64,000 nucleotides of DNA from Phytophthora hibernalis (Eukaryota; Oomycota; Peronosporomycetes; Peronosporales; Peronosporaceae): the NCBI GenBank assembly GCA_012656075.1, contig JAAKBF010000221.1, forward strand, positions 682,001 to 746,000. Direction: 5' to 3'. Each line of letters opens with the position of its first letter. Within the stretch, counting starts at the first letter, position 1. The notes beneath the pieces were generated by a model. That model was given only the letters and a program-made list of their open reading frames with translations. It searched no databases and was not told the DNA's origin. The position numbers and the translations under genes were made by a program. Positions 13,529 to 23,774 of this stretch are shown piece after piece.

Positions 13529-14130
13529 ATGGACGAGACGACTGAGAAGAAGCAAACCACTGACTCACCGGAACTAACTGCGAGTCTCAAATGTGAGAAA
13601 TTATCTGACCTGATGGAGCCCCAACAGCGCGTAGATTTCTTGCAGACCAATTTGGAGATGACCCCAAGTCGTCATGGCACCTTTTCCCGTGGATCCCATT
13701 TCCTCTGGACCAACCTGTCGTGTCTGAGGCGGCAGTGCCTGCTTACAATGAACGCCGGTGACGGTCTTTCTTTCTAAGATGGTACATGATGAGCTTGATC
13801 GCTAACGCTGCTTGTGGCGTGCTGGGGTTGGTAGACTTGAATCACACGAGTGGGTAGAGCTGCTTGAACAGACGGAGTGTCTGGATTACGTCAGTCCCGA
13901 CGTTGAAGCGTGCATGGAGAAGCATCGCCAGTTGCAAGGCAATCAAGAGCTTGAACTGACCGGAAGAGAGTTTATCGACAGCCCGGCGATTCCGAAGCTA
14001 CCACCGCTCAACGCGCTGTCAACGCGCCCAACAATACTGAAACCAATTTTGCGGAGTCACCGTACGTCGTGCAGTAGTGACTACCGATCTTTTGATACTC
14101 ATGGGACTCTTTTCCTTTTTCGATACAGTT
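13529..14130 (+). pseudogene. Broken gene of unknown function
   Basis: An ATG at 13529 opens MDETTEKKQTTDSPELTASL. Plausible coding then moves between frames: an aromatic/proline block (LFPWIPFPLDQPVVSEAA), a possible hydrophobic segment (WYMMSLIANAACGVLGLV), and an acidic block (EWVELLEQTECLDYVSPDVE). No single frame joins them. There is at least one in-frame stop and two shifts in about 500 bases, without an obvious intron. It may be a decayed gene or several consensus errors. It is directly followed by the truncated zinc-finger copy. The family is not recognised. Confidence 0.35.
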
Positions 14131-14149
14131 AATGTACCACGGCACCCTG

Positions 14150-14862
14150 GCCTACGCGAAAAGTTCCCTCGACAGCAACCTCCGACGGACAATCAGACGT
14201 ACTTCGATATCAACTATGCAAGTGATGCTGATCATCCAGCAGAACTGAAGTACACCACGAGGCGAAGCTCCACTACCAAGCGATACAACACAGAGACAGC
14301 ACCGGTACGTTCTGCCAGTCGATCTCAAGTTTGAGACCGCTCAAACATTTGGGCCAACCTCCCGGCGCAAGCGGGCTTCATGGGGCGGTAAATCGTCTAC
14401 ACCAGTCCCATCTCGACAACAGTGCAAGTCGGCAAGAAAGTCGAAGGACTGCATGATCCCCGGTTGCACGAAAGGAGCTCGCTCAAGGGGACTATGCAAG
14501 CGCCACGGCGGTGGCAAGCGATGCACGTACCTAGAGTGCGCACGCAGCGATCAAGGTGGCGGCTTCTGCATCGCGCATGGCGGAGGTATTTTGGTGACTT
14601 TATTCACGGTGGCTTCTGTTTGTTGACAAGCGCTTTGATGTGATCCAGGCAAGCGGTGCGCAACGGAAGGATGCAAGAACTCGGCCCAGTCTCGTGGTCT
14701 CTGCAAAGCCATGGAGGTACGCAGTGTGTACCAAAGTTCATAGAGTGCTGGAATCTCATCAGTGGACTTGTGCCAGGCGGCAAGAGGTGCCGTGAGGAAG
14801 GATGCACCAAGAGCAGTCAGGCCGGAGGATTCTGTCGCGGCCACAAGCAGACATTCGTCTAG
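14150..14862 (+). pseudogene. WRKY19-like zinc-finger gene, decayed copy
   Basis: This is a close duplicate of the gene at 21693-22412 that keeps both introns and all four C-x4-C-x(n)-C-x-H fingers. Three lesions distinguish it. The start ATG of the intact copy corresponds to CTG here. A TC dinucleotide is missing after the ...SASRS codons, which puts a stop four bases later. One A is missing from the AAAA run in the third finger, turning CKSHGG into CKAMEV. The terminal finger (GCTKSSQAGGFCRGH, stop at 14860-14862) is intact. The missing start and the 2-bp loss argue for a pseudogene; the A loss alone could be a consensus error. Confidence 0.8.
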
Positions 14863-16850
14863 ATTGCTGCAGTGCACATTCGTTTGTCCCAGTCAGCGAC
14901 AGTTGCCGTAGTGTAGTCTTGCATCGTTTTGAATTTTGAAGTGAACAAGTTGAAGTGAAGCTACGTACACATGACAAGACCGCTCTGAAATTCAAGAGAG
15001 AAGGTCCTACGGAATCAGGAAGCGGATATGGCCCCTTGGCTAATTAAAATGGAAGACGCGACGCAAGTGGACGCCGCGGCCGACTGCCGCATGGGGGACG
15101 GCACGAGACGGGGAGCCGTATACCTGATCCGGGGATAAGCTAACAATTGACATAGGGGCAATAGTTAGATCGGACATCAGACGTCGTTAGGAAACTAAGT
15201 GACATCAGTGTACCTCACTGAAAAACGAAAACGAAAAGATGATCGTCCAGATACCATTTTTCATGGAGTATCCAGTCTGGAGTGAGACGGATACAAAAAT
15301 CAACATGTCGCGAAATAGCGCCTTGGAGCAACGGGGGGCTCGATAACTCCATGGAGCTAGTTTTTGGAGCTAAAGGGTTACACAAAGGTTACGATTTACT
15401 GTTGTTGTCGGTTTAAGTACGGAATTTAAGTCCAAAACCCTCGAATAGCTCCAGAAACTACAGTTCTCTAATAATCAACATGTTGTGGTGTCATCATTTT
15501 TCTATTTACTGTTAATGGGAATTTATCTACACACCACTGTAGTTTACGGTGCTCGGTATTATAGTATTAACACAAAAATCATCCAAAATGTTGCTCGAAC
15601 GGTCTGGATAAATCATGGTAAAATACGAATATAATTGGGCGTGGTTGGGTGTGATTGGGCACAATTGGCTCGTCTCAGATTTCTCAGTTGGGGGCAGCAA
15701 CGCGTGCCTTAGACTAAAAGGACTTTTATTAAGCAAAAATTGTTTAATAAAATAATAAAAATCAACATTGGGTAGAAGGCTTCTACCCAAAGCTTCTACC
15801 GGTACTAGAAGCTTTAAATATTATTAATCGGAAAATTATAACTACAGTATTAATATTAAATATTGTAGGTAATTTAACTGATTTAGAATCCCTTTTCATG
15901 CAGTTATACGTAATTCATCGTCATAACTGCGCCTCCTGGCAATAGCCGGGAAGTTCACTACCAATAAACACGCGAGGTATTCCGCCGTATCACTGCCCAG
16001 CCTCTTGGAGACCGTCTCATCAAATAAAACGTACATCTGGCCTTTATCCAACCTCGTCCACTGGACAACGTCTCTGATCAACGTGTGCAGGTGTGTCGTC
16101 CAGCCACTGGTGGCGGCCGGATTGAGGCCAGTTGGAGATTAGCCATGAGACTTAAATTCATCGCAGCTCAGCGAGAATATTGTATTAGTGGTTTGGGTCC
16201 TCAAGTCTTGCGATCTTTACTAAATATGGAGAGATGTACAATTCAGGCGTTGTATCCGGTTGGAATTTCGGTCTCAGAAGAAGAAGAAAAACCTATCCCT
16301 TTATTCTCTGTACAACGAAGTGGAGAATGGAGTGGACGCCACGCACCAACACAGATGACAAGTGAACGTATCAATGAATTTGTTTCTCCACCATATCTTC
16401 ATTAGATATTATAAGGATATGGTGGAAAATGCTGGGAGATTCAGTCTGCATTGAAAACCCAAAGCACACCACCGCACAAACCAGGGCCTACCAGCCTAAC
16501 CAAGTTTATTATAAAAATACATATTAATCAGGGATGTAATGATTCTTATATTAATTCTTCTTTTATCTCTTCTTTTATAAGAAGAATTGGATCAGAAGGC
16601 ATGAATCTTCTTATCTTAAAATGGTCCACATTTATCTACTCAGGATTGGTTATAGCTATAACAGGATCACAGCTCGACGCTATCATTAGATTGCTGCATC
16701 GTTCCGCTGCGTCGAGACTGACCACTTTCGAATTTTCATCCACCTGAATAGCCAATACCCAGCCGCGTACACATTTCCTCTCCAATGGAGCTCTCACGTC
16801 GATTCAACTGAACCTTCCGTTGATGCTGTTGCTATTTATGAACATCAAGG
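14863..16850. other. Gene-poor AT-rich stretch with repeat relics
   Basis: About 2 kb has no convincing gene. Short frames at 15896-16081 (minus; contains VVQWTRLDKGQMYVLFDETV) and 16085-16405 (plus) look like fragments and were not recognised. At about 14951-14979 there is a 29-base near-match to the region just upstream of the deubiquitinase promoter (23644-23672). Several AT-rich inverted repeats occur at 15700-15870. Confidence 0.4.
15768..15814. repeat. Two abutting palindromes
   Basis: TTGGGTAGAAGgCTTCTACCCAA is a perfect inverted repeat around one base (15768-15790). It runs directly into AAGCTTCTA...TAGAAGCTT (15790-15814). The shared GTAGAAG/CTTCTAC core suggests these are ends of a small inverted-repeat element, or a double hairpin. 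Confidence 0.6.
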
Positions 16851-18765
16851 GTGCGCTGCACGCGAAGCGGACAAGAAACGAGGAAAACCCGTTCACGACT
16901 GCTGGAACTCGCTAACCGACGCCCTGACCCTCAAAAACTGTCCAATCCGAGGACGGTTGTGTGCAAGAACTGCAAGGAAACAGTTCGACACCACCACAAA
17001 ACAAAACAAAATCCGCAATCACCCATCTCGTTCGGTGTCCGGCGTTCTTTAAAACGATGATGGACTTGGAGGTTCGTGAACGACCAGAACGGTTTCAAAG
17101 CGCAAAAGTAGCTTGTACTTCAACCAAGCAGTTTGCGTTTGGAAGCACTCTTCAACTTCAGCAAACTACGAACAAATCGCCTGCCAAGCAAACTTTGATA
17201 AAGCAGTCTGTGGTTCCACCTTTGCCTGCAAATCGTAACGCCAAGATTCAGCAGTGTATTGCTATGTACTTTTACACGACTGGTACAACATTTAACCGCG
17301 CGGAAAACAAATCCTTGCAGCAGGCGTTTGACTTGTGCCGCGAGGGAGTCAATCTTCCTAGCCAAAAGATTTAAGCGATCCACTCCTCGATCTTTGCCAT
17401 GGTGGCGTTGCAAAAGCGGTCAATGAAGTCCTCCAGAAGCCCAGCAACAATGGTTGCGTGTCCTCTGACGAATGGTCAAACAATATACGCCAACCCATTG
17501 TTAACTACATGGCCGTCTCGCCTGACCAATCTTTATTCACGGAGTCAGTCTCAACAGGAGAGGAGCGACATATTTCTGAGTGGATTGCCAATGACTTGGG
17601 GCGTGTATTCACAAAGCTCGGATCGAATGTGTGCGGAGAAATTACCGACAACACCAAAGCGAATAAAATGCCTTGGAGCTTTTAGCTAATAGGTTTCCTG
17701 GGATGTTTTTTCACGGGTGCGCTTCCCATGGCTTACATCTACTTGTCAAATACGTTTAGAGGCGCGGAAGGCAAAGCGTCGTCCGCGAAAGGTGAAGTTT
17801 CCAGAGGGATACCCATTCGAACGACTAATTGAATTTGCCGAAAATTGCAAAGGCGTTATCAATTTTTTAAAGTCACCATCTCGACCACGCAAAAATCACG
17901 AACGCTCAACGCGTAGCCGGAATATCGGGCCTTCAAACACCAGCAACGACACGATGGGACAGTCTACTTCAGCGCTTCCAGTCGATTCAAGCATCTGGCT
18001 CAATCCTAACAGGAATTGTTGCTGACCGCGATTTTGTATCGGGGATTCAACGAGCCAAGAACTACGAAGCAACATTAGGGACTTCCTATCGTTGCCAACA
18101 TTTATGACGAACATGAATGTATCCGTCGAGATTATCTCTATTATCGACAAGTACATCGTTGCTTTCCAGAACGGTGCTACGCCCGTGTCAGAAATATACC
18201 AGGCATTTCGTACACTTCCCGTTCGATTCAACCAGAGCGCCATGCTGACCGAGGGCGAGAAAGATTATCTCGGCAAATTAGTTACTGCGAGATTTGACTT
18301 GGTCTACGGGATTGCTCACAGTTTGGGAAACCTTCTCGACCTCAGTTCATGAGTGATGGTATGAGCTCAGTATTTCGTAAACGGGTCGAGTCGTACTTGT
18401 ATGGGTTTCCTGACGAGCGCAACGAAAGCAACGATGAGCGCAAGACTCAACTAATCCACAAGTATACGAGCTTCCGTATCGACGGTTTGCAGTTCCGAAC
18501 TGACAATAATTTCGAGTTTAAAGTTATCGGCAAAAAAGGAAGCGACGGAAAATTGATCAAGAGTATTCTCCAATTCTGGAAGGCAGATTGCACCCAATGG
18601 CCTTTACTCCAATGGATCGCACTCAAAGTGTTTTCAATGGCAGCTTCGAGTGCTGCTTCTGAGAGAAACTTCTTCACTTTCGGATTTGTACACTCAAAGC
18701 TGCGCAGCCGACTGACGGCTGACCATGTTGACAAGTTGGTGTTTCTCAAAACCAATGCCCACTAG
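16851..18765 (+). mobile_element. hAT-family transposase, broken
   Basis: The order of hAT landmarks is clear although the frame changes repeatedly. First is a BED-type zinc finger (VCKNCKETVRHHHKTK, about 16955). Next is the DxWSN..SP..F..S...TGE..H block (about 17460-17600), ending in ITDNTKANKMPW. Then comes a segment with FPEGYPFERLIEFAENCK (about 17800). Last is the C-terminal dimerisation domain (SSAASERNFFTFGFVHSKLR, stop at 18765). At least three frame changes separate these blocks, so the copy is not expected to encode an active enzyme. Terminal inverted repeats and target-site duplications were not identified. Confidence 0.8.
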
Positions 18766-18963
18766 CTCTACAGTGGCCTCAACCACTGTGGAGCAGACTC
18801 CAGCGAAGATGAAAGTAGCACCGAAGACAGCTCAGTGCCAGTGATCACGATAGATAGCGATTAGCCCAAGAGCTCCTTGGTTGTTTTCATTTCATGAACA
18901 GCTTTTGAGAATACGACAAATTTTCTTTTATCTTTTAGATGTTCTTTTAAAACCTTGAGAAGA

Positions 18964-19000
18964 TTTTGATATGGGCCATACGGTATGGCCCATATCAAAA
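18964..19000. repeat. Perfect 18-bp-arm palindrome
   Basis: TTTTGATATGGGCCATAC, one G, then the exact reverse complement. It sits about 200 bases after the hAT stop, and a shorter related tract (gggccat, aggcccata) lies next to it. It could be a terminal piece of a small inverted-repeat element or a folded-back hairpin. Confidence 0.75.
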
Positions 19001-19434
19001 ATGCCAGGCCCATACCAGGAAGAGTCTGACTGGGTTGGACTCCTTACAACCTGTACCGGTAAAACGGTTTGAGGTTTTTTATTTAACCTTACTTTCAGTC
19101 TGTTCATTTGCACCATCCACACATCCCAACAGTCCGCCTCCCCGACAGACCGCCGCGAGTCGGGGTCCGACCAGCGCCAGTGTAGGCTGCGCATCCCCGC
19201 CGCCATGACTCCCCGCCAGATCCGACACCAGACGCGGTCAACCTGCTTCCGCGACGCCGCCGCAGGCCGTGCTGTGATGCTGCTCCGCAGTTCGTGCTGT
19301 TATGCTGCCGCGCAGCCATCAAGAAGCGTGCTGACTCCTGTCGCTCGAAGGATCAGCGGGGCTTGCAGGTATGTTGACCCCACACCCTCCTGACGCACAT
19401 CTGCTGCTTGTTCGTCGATGGCTGTGTGATATCT

Positions 19435-19504
19435 GCCCACGGAGCTCGTTGCTTGAGCACCAGGACTTCGGGTCTGGGGAAGGGGTTCAATTCCCGTCGT
19501 GGGC
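19435..19504 (+). repeat. tRNA-like relic, possibly SINE-derived
   Basis: The stretch folds as a near-cloverleaf. A perfect 7-bp acceptor pairs GCCCACG with CGTGGGC. A 4-bp D stem pairs GCTC with GAGC. The anticodon arm is close to CCAGA/TCTGG but carries one extra G. The T loop TTCAATT sits on a mostly paired stem. The loop would present TCG (Arg) if the extra base is ignored. The D loop lacks the usual GG, and the internal A box is poor. This fits a tRNA-derived SINE fragment or tRNA pseudogene, in a region already rich in mobile-element debris, better than a functional tRNA. Confidence 0.45.
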
Positions 19505-19687
19505 TTCGTGACTATACGGTTGTTATGTCCCTTTGTTATGTAGGGTGTGCATCACATGTACACGCTCTGATTTAATCTCTGTCTGGCCGTATTGTTTGTC
19601 ATGTAATACTGACTTTGCTGGTATTTAACTTGTATGCATTGTGTATTACTATGTATCGTGCGTTTATGAATGACATCTAGGTATCTC

Positions 19688-21460
19688 TCAGGCGAAGCGA
19701 AGAAATGTGGGTAGCGCAGCCTGTGGCGTCGGATCGGTAATGTCGCCTTCAAGGAAGTGCGCCCGATACTCACCGAGAAGGACATCCAGATCGCCCTCTT
19801 GTGCAGCGCGCATGGCTTTGACGACGGAACCAACAGCAATGGCTCGAGATCCCTGAGCTGCCAAGAACTGGCCTTGTGCGGGTTCCTCGCGAGATTGTGG
19901 TGTAGGCTGCTGCGTATGTTTGTCAATAGACCCCGCCTTCAACTCCAATACTGCAAATCTTTCTTCTACGCGTGTTTGGCGGAGCAACTGCTCTTCAAGC
20001 TGCTTTGACTGCTTCTCCAGGAGAGCGACAGCACTACCCGAAGCAGTAACTGCTGTGTTTTCTTTTGCTTCTGCAGGTGGAGTGAAGGCAGTGCGAAGAG
20101 TAATAGACCACGCCAACAGCTCGGAGCCGCGTATTGCAAGCGTGTCCAGTGCTTCCTCGACGCGTACGACGTAAGGACTGCTCGGACGGTGGCGCTGCAT
20201 TTCAGGGAAGTGCAAGATCAGCGTCGCCATCAACACTTCCAGTACCTGGGTGTCAACATTCCAAGCCAGCTCCGGAAACCCCGTCACCGCCGAGAAAAGG
20301 ACTGCTTGCAGCTTGTCGACGCGGGTTTTGAGGACACCGTCCAGGGTCGACAGGTCAGGGAGCCGAGCTCCTGCCTGCGGACGCCACCCGCTCAACTGAC
20401 GTGCCACTTGTTGGTCCTCATGTGTTGTGTTCAACATGTAGGAAAACGCCTTGCTCACGCGGGACATGTTCCAGTCCCCATATTCGACAACCCAGTGGGG
20501 ACTAATTCGGCTATCGGCGTTCGCGTGCATGGCTCCTCCACGCCTGAACGAGTGCGACGTCAGCCCCTTGGGAAGTCCGCTATCCTGGACCACCGGAAGT
20601 GCAGCCACAGCGACTAACAACCTATTAATGTAAGCTTGAGCGCCAGGAGCTGTACGTTTTGGCTGTATCTGCGGCGCTGCTGTGGTTAGCGCGTCATCGA
20701 GCGCGCGTCGAGCAGAGCAATCAAGCCGAGGTTTTCGTCCTCACATCGAGCCGCGGTCGTAGACAGTGATGCAGCCGCAGCAAATTGGGGAAAGATCCGG
20801 GCTCCTTGTGCAGGTTGGAGAGCGAGAGCGACGGCGAGAACGTGCAGCGGGCACGTAAAGGGATCGTTAGGATCTTTAAATAGAGAAATTCCTTGCTGTG
20901 ATGCAGTCTTCACACGCTTAAAGCGAAGGAAAATCATACCACCTAGCATGACCATAAGTAATACATGTAGTTAGTTCAATAGAAACTCAAAGCATTGATA
21001 GTCACCTTGCAGTATACTCACCCGGATAGACACACAACTGAATTGCTCAGCATCGGAGCCACGACCGTACAGGTACCACATCATGGCCACTAACGCCGCA
21101 TCCAGGTAGTCAGAACTAGCTGAAGCGTGGACATAGAAAGCCGATATAATTGCCTTTAGATCCTTCTTGGTGCGCGGAGGTGCTTGTTTCGTGACGCTCT
21201 GCTCCGGTCTCTTTTCACAGTATATAGCCCCTCCTACCCTTTTCACTAAAACCACCCATACTTGTCAAGAATAACACACATGCTTTTACCTGTGTAGCCT
21301 TAGTGATGCGGTCGTGGGCTTCCGCGAGCGTCACCTCCTTCTTCCCGAGGAAATCCTCGATGGACTTGATGGCCGTAGCCCTGCTTCACTGGCTGTTGGC
21401 CGGTACTAGTGAAGCCACCGACATGACTACAAACGTCTTGAATCCGGAGTGGGCCCAAGC
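19688..21460 (-). mobile_element. Crypton-type tyrosine recombinase, degenerate
   Basis: This reads as a Crypton transposon recombinase. Visible parts are an N-terminal helix (IKSIEDFLGKKEVTLAEAHD, about 21320-21360), the first catalytic-arginine box (MMWYLYGRGSDAEQF, about 21070), the H-x-x-R box (GLTSHSFRRGGAMHANA, about 20540), GDW and the region of the nucleophile tyrosine (KAFSYMLN, about 20440). A coiled C-terminus ends at 19688. Two introns are plausible (about 21293-21240 and about 21025-20950). A TGA lies in frame at about 21383, and a single-base shift lies near 20700. The copy is probably inactive, although the shift could be a consensus error. Confidence 0.75.
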
Positions 21461-21621
21461 AAGTTGGAAACCTACAAATATATATTCTATTTGTAAACAA
21501 CTTGAATTTTGTAAGACACACTCGATATCACGTAACGATTCCAACCGGATATTTGTGGAATGGTTAGATTGCTGGTGTAATAATAATGCATGTAGTTTGT
21601 GAAATTCGTATCCTGCTGATT

Positions 21622-21692
21622 TGATTGGTTGAAAGTCTCCCGCCAAAACGCTCTGACCCGCTTCTGACTTTGCTTTCTTCCGCCTAGAGATC
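21622..21692 (+). promoter_or_regulatory. CCAAT + E2F-like promoter module of zinc-finger gene
   Basis: TTGATTGGTTGAAAGTCTCC is followed by CGCCAAAACG, so an inverted CCAAT box lies next to a sequence whose reverse strand reads CGTTTTGGCGGGA, close to the E2F/DP consensus. The next 40 bases (CGCTTCTGACTTTGCTTTCT up to the ATG) also resemble the promoter of the deubiquitinase gene at 23688-23774. Confidence 0.55.
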
Positions 21693-22412
21693 ATGGTCGT
21701 ACGCAAAAAGGTCCCTCGACAGCAACCTCTGACGGACAATCAGACGTACTTCGATATCAACTATGCAAGTGATGCTGATCATCCAGCAGAACTGAAGTAC
21801 ACCACGAGGCGAAGCTCCACTACCAAGCGATACAACACAGAGACAGCACCGGTACGTTCTGCCAGTCGATCTCTCAAGTTTGAGACCGCTCAAACATTTG
21901 GGCCAACCTCCCGGCGCAAGCGGGCTTCATGGGGCGGTAAATCGTCTACACCAGTCCCATCTCGACAACAGTGCAAGTCGGCAAGAAAGTCGAAGGACTG
22001 CATGATCCCAGGTTGCACGAAAGGAGCTCGCTCAAGGGGATTCTGCAAGCGCCACGGCGGTGGCAAGCGATGCACGTACCTAGAGTGCACACGCAGCGAT
22101 CAAGGTGGCGGCTTCTGCATCGCGCATGGCGGAGGTATTTTGGTGACTTTATTCACGGTGGCTTCTGTTTGTTGACAAGCGCTTTGATGTGATCCAGGCA
22201 AGCGGTGCGCAACGGAAGGATGCAAGAACTCGGCCCAGTCTCGTGGTCTCTGCAAAAGCCATGGAGGTACGCAGTGTGTACCAAAGTTCATAGAGTGCTG
22301 GAATCTCATCAGTGGACTTGTGCCAGGCGGAAAGAAGTGCCGTGAGGAAGGATGCACCAAGAGCAGCCAGATCGGAGGATTCTGTCGCGGCCACAGACAC
22401 ACATTTGTCTAG
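21693..22412 (+). CDS. WRKY19-like zinc-finger protein
   Basis: Exons 21693-22134, 22198-22266 and 22327-22412 join in frame, all with phase-1 introns. The N-terminal half is basic and disordered (DNQTYFDINYASDADHP, RRSSTTKRYNTETAPVR). The C-terminal half has four tandem fingers of the WRKY19-like type, each about 24 residues: GCTKGARSRGFCKRHGGGKR, a second with CTRSDQGGGFCIAHGG, a third with GCKNSAQSRGLCKSHGG, and GCTKSSQIGGFCRGH before the stop. The family is common in oomycetes; roles are largely uncharacterised, and nucleic-acid or protein binding is assumed from the Cys/His pattern. The introns fall at the equivalent glycine of consecutive fingers, so exons 2 and 3 are single-finger units. 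The decayed copy lies 7.5 kb to the left. Confidence 0.85.
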
Positions 22413-23687
22413 ATTGCTGCAGTGCAGATCGTTTGTCCCAGTCGCCCAGCGATCGAATGTTTCGTCACCGGCAGTCGCAAGGAGGTGGAGACCCGACCAA
22501 GACGTAAACCAAGACCATCAGACTGACGAGGAGACAGAAGAAGCAGCCATGTTGCCACCAATCTCGCCGTGCCCTCCGTGCAGGGGGAGCCATTCATTTC
22601 TGATTCATGCGAAATTTCGACGTGAAGTAGGCCAAATTAGTGGTTCAGTCTTCTACGGCGTTGAGGGATAGTAGAGATTTACTCCATTGGAGCTTGATAG
22701 CTAAGAGACGACACGCACCGGCGCTTACTACTACAATGCCAGCTCTTCGAGTCCAAGCTCTACATGTAGAACAAGAATACGACAAGCGACGACGGCGTTC
22801 AACATAAGAATCAGTAGACCTTCTCTACTAAACAAGCACCTAGGTCTTCACATTAACACTATTAACACCATTTACACTCAAGTCCCAGCACTTATCGTTG
22901 GCCACAGCAGGATGCCGCCCTGGGAGCTCGTTCGCATGACCGTGATCTTGTTGGGGTTGCAGATCAACACGACACGATCTCCTCGGCTAAGAACCATGGC
23001 CATCTCTAGCTCCGATGGCTTTCTTGATGTAAGTTTGGTGGTGCTCTGAATTGACCTCGGTGATCTTGCTTACTACGGTATGTTCTGAGTGAGAACAGAC
23101 CACGTATCGTGTTTCATAGACCCACAACTTTCCCCTCTGCACGTGTAATAATGTGTAATAATGCAAACAGCCCTCCGAGTGCCCCTTCCAATTATAACAA
23201 TTGAAGCATGCGCACTATATTCACTTTGCTATTTTGTAGCGACTAGCTCGTACCCAGTACGTGCAACCAAGATCTGAACATACTCAAGACAACATGACTG
23301 GGACCCTGTGGAGCACATCCACATCGCGTCGGCTACTTCAAGCCGGGTGGGTGGTTCTGTTGTCCTGCATTTGTTCACGCAAACTAGGAAGCTACATGCA
23401 CTCAACTACCAGTCCCCTCTGTGGTTATGTACCGCTCCTCATGCTCGTCTCCCTGCGCTGGACCACCACGATTTAAAAACTCATTCTTCTATTTGTTTAC
23501 AACATTTGGCATGGAAGCTAGTACCGTAGCTTCCAAAGGGTGGCTCTAAGCGGCGAGGCTTCAGACTCCGCAAACGCGGTGAAAGCCTCAACCTGTAGAA
23601 ACATGATGCCGATACGTGTTTAATCAAAGCAGCACGGCCTTGTTGAAGTGAAGCTGCGTACAGATGATTGGTCGACACTGACTGGTG
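22413..23687. other. Intergenic stretch, no gene supported
   Basis: About 1.27 kb. Homology to the other zinc-finger copy fades near 22445. A minus-strand patch near 22910-23060 could be an old coding relic (a frame with LSRGDRVVLICNPNKITVM) but is short and isolated. A small direct repeat, TGTAATAA(TG), occurs at about 23146-23163. Because sequence just after the left copy matches 23644-23672, most of this interval may have been inserted between the zinc-finger gene and the deubiquitinase. Confidence 0.35.
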
Positions 23688-23774
23688 TGATTGGTTGAAA
23701 AGTCTCCGCCAAAAAGTTCATTCCCCGCCAAAACCTGAAGCGCTGTGGACCGCGTCTGACATTGCTTTGAGGCC
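23688..23774 (+). promoter_or_regulatory. CCAAT + two E2F-like sites upstream of deubiquitinase
   Basis: TGATTGGTTGAAAAGTCTCC is followed by GCCAAAAAG, and a second CCCCGCCAAAACC lies at about 23723-23735. On the reverse strand these read TTTTTGGCGG and TTTTGGCGGGG, both E2F-like. Another ATTGG lies at about 23665. The layout suggests cell-cycle (G1/S) control, as expected if the enzyme is USP37-like; this is inference from motifs. Confidence 0.55.

Noticed and set aside
21386..21739. N-terminal extension of the Crypton frame starting MISRRKKAKSEAGQ.
   Set aside because: It overlaps the zinc-finger gene's promoter module antisense and contains no recombinase feature; the recombinase probably begins further in.
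22900..23060. A minus-strand patch that looked like a retroelement fragment.
   Set aside because: Too short, with stops in all frames, and not matched to any known block with confidence.
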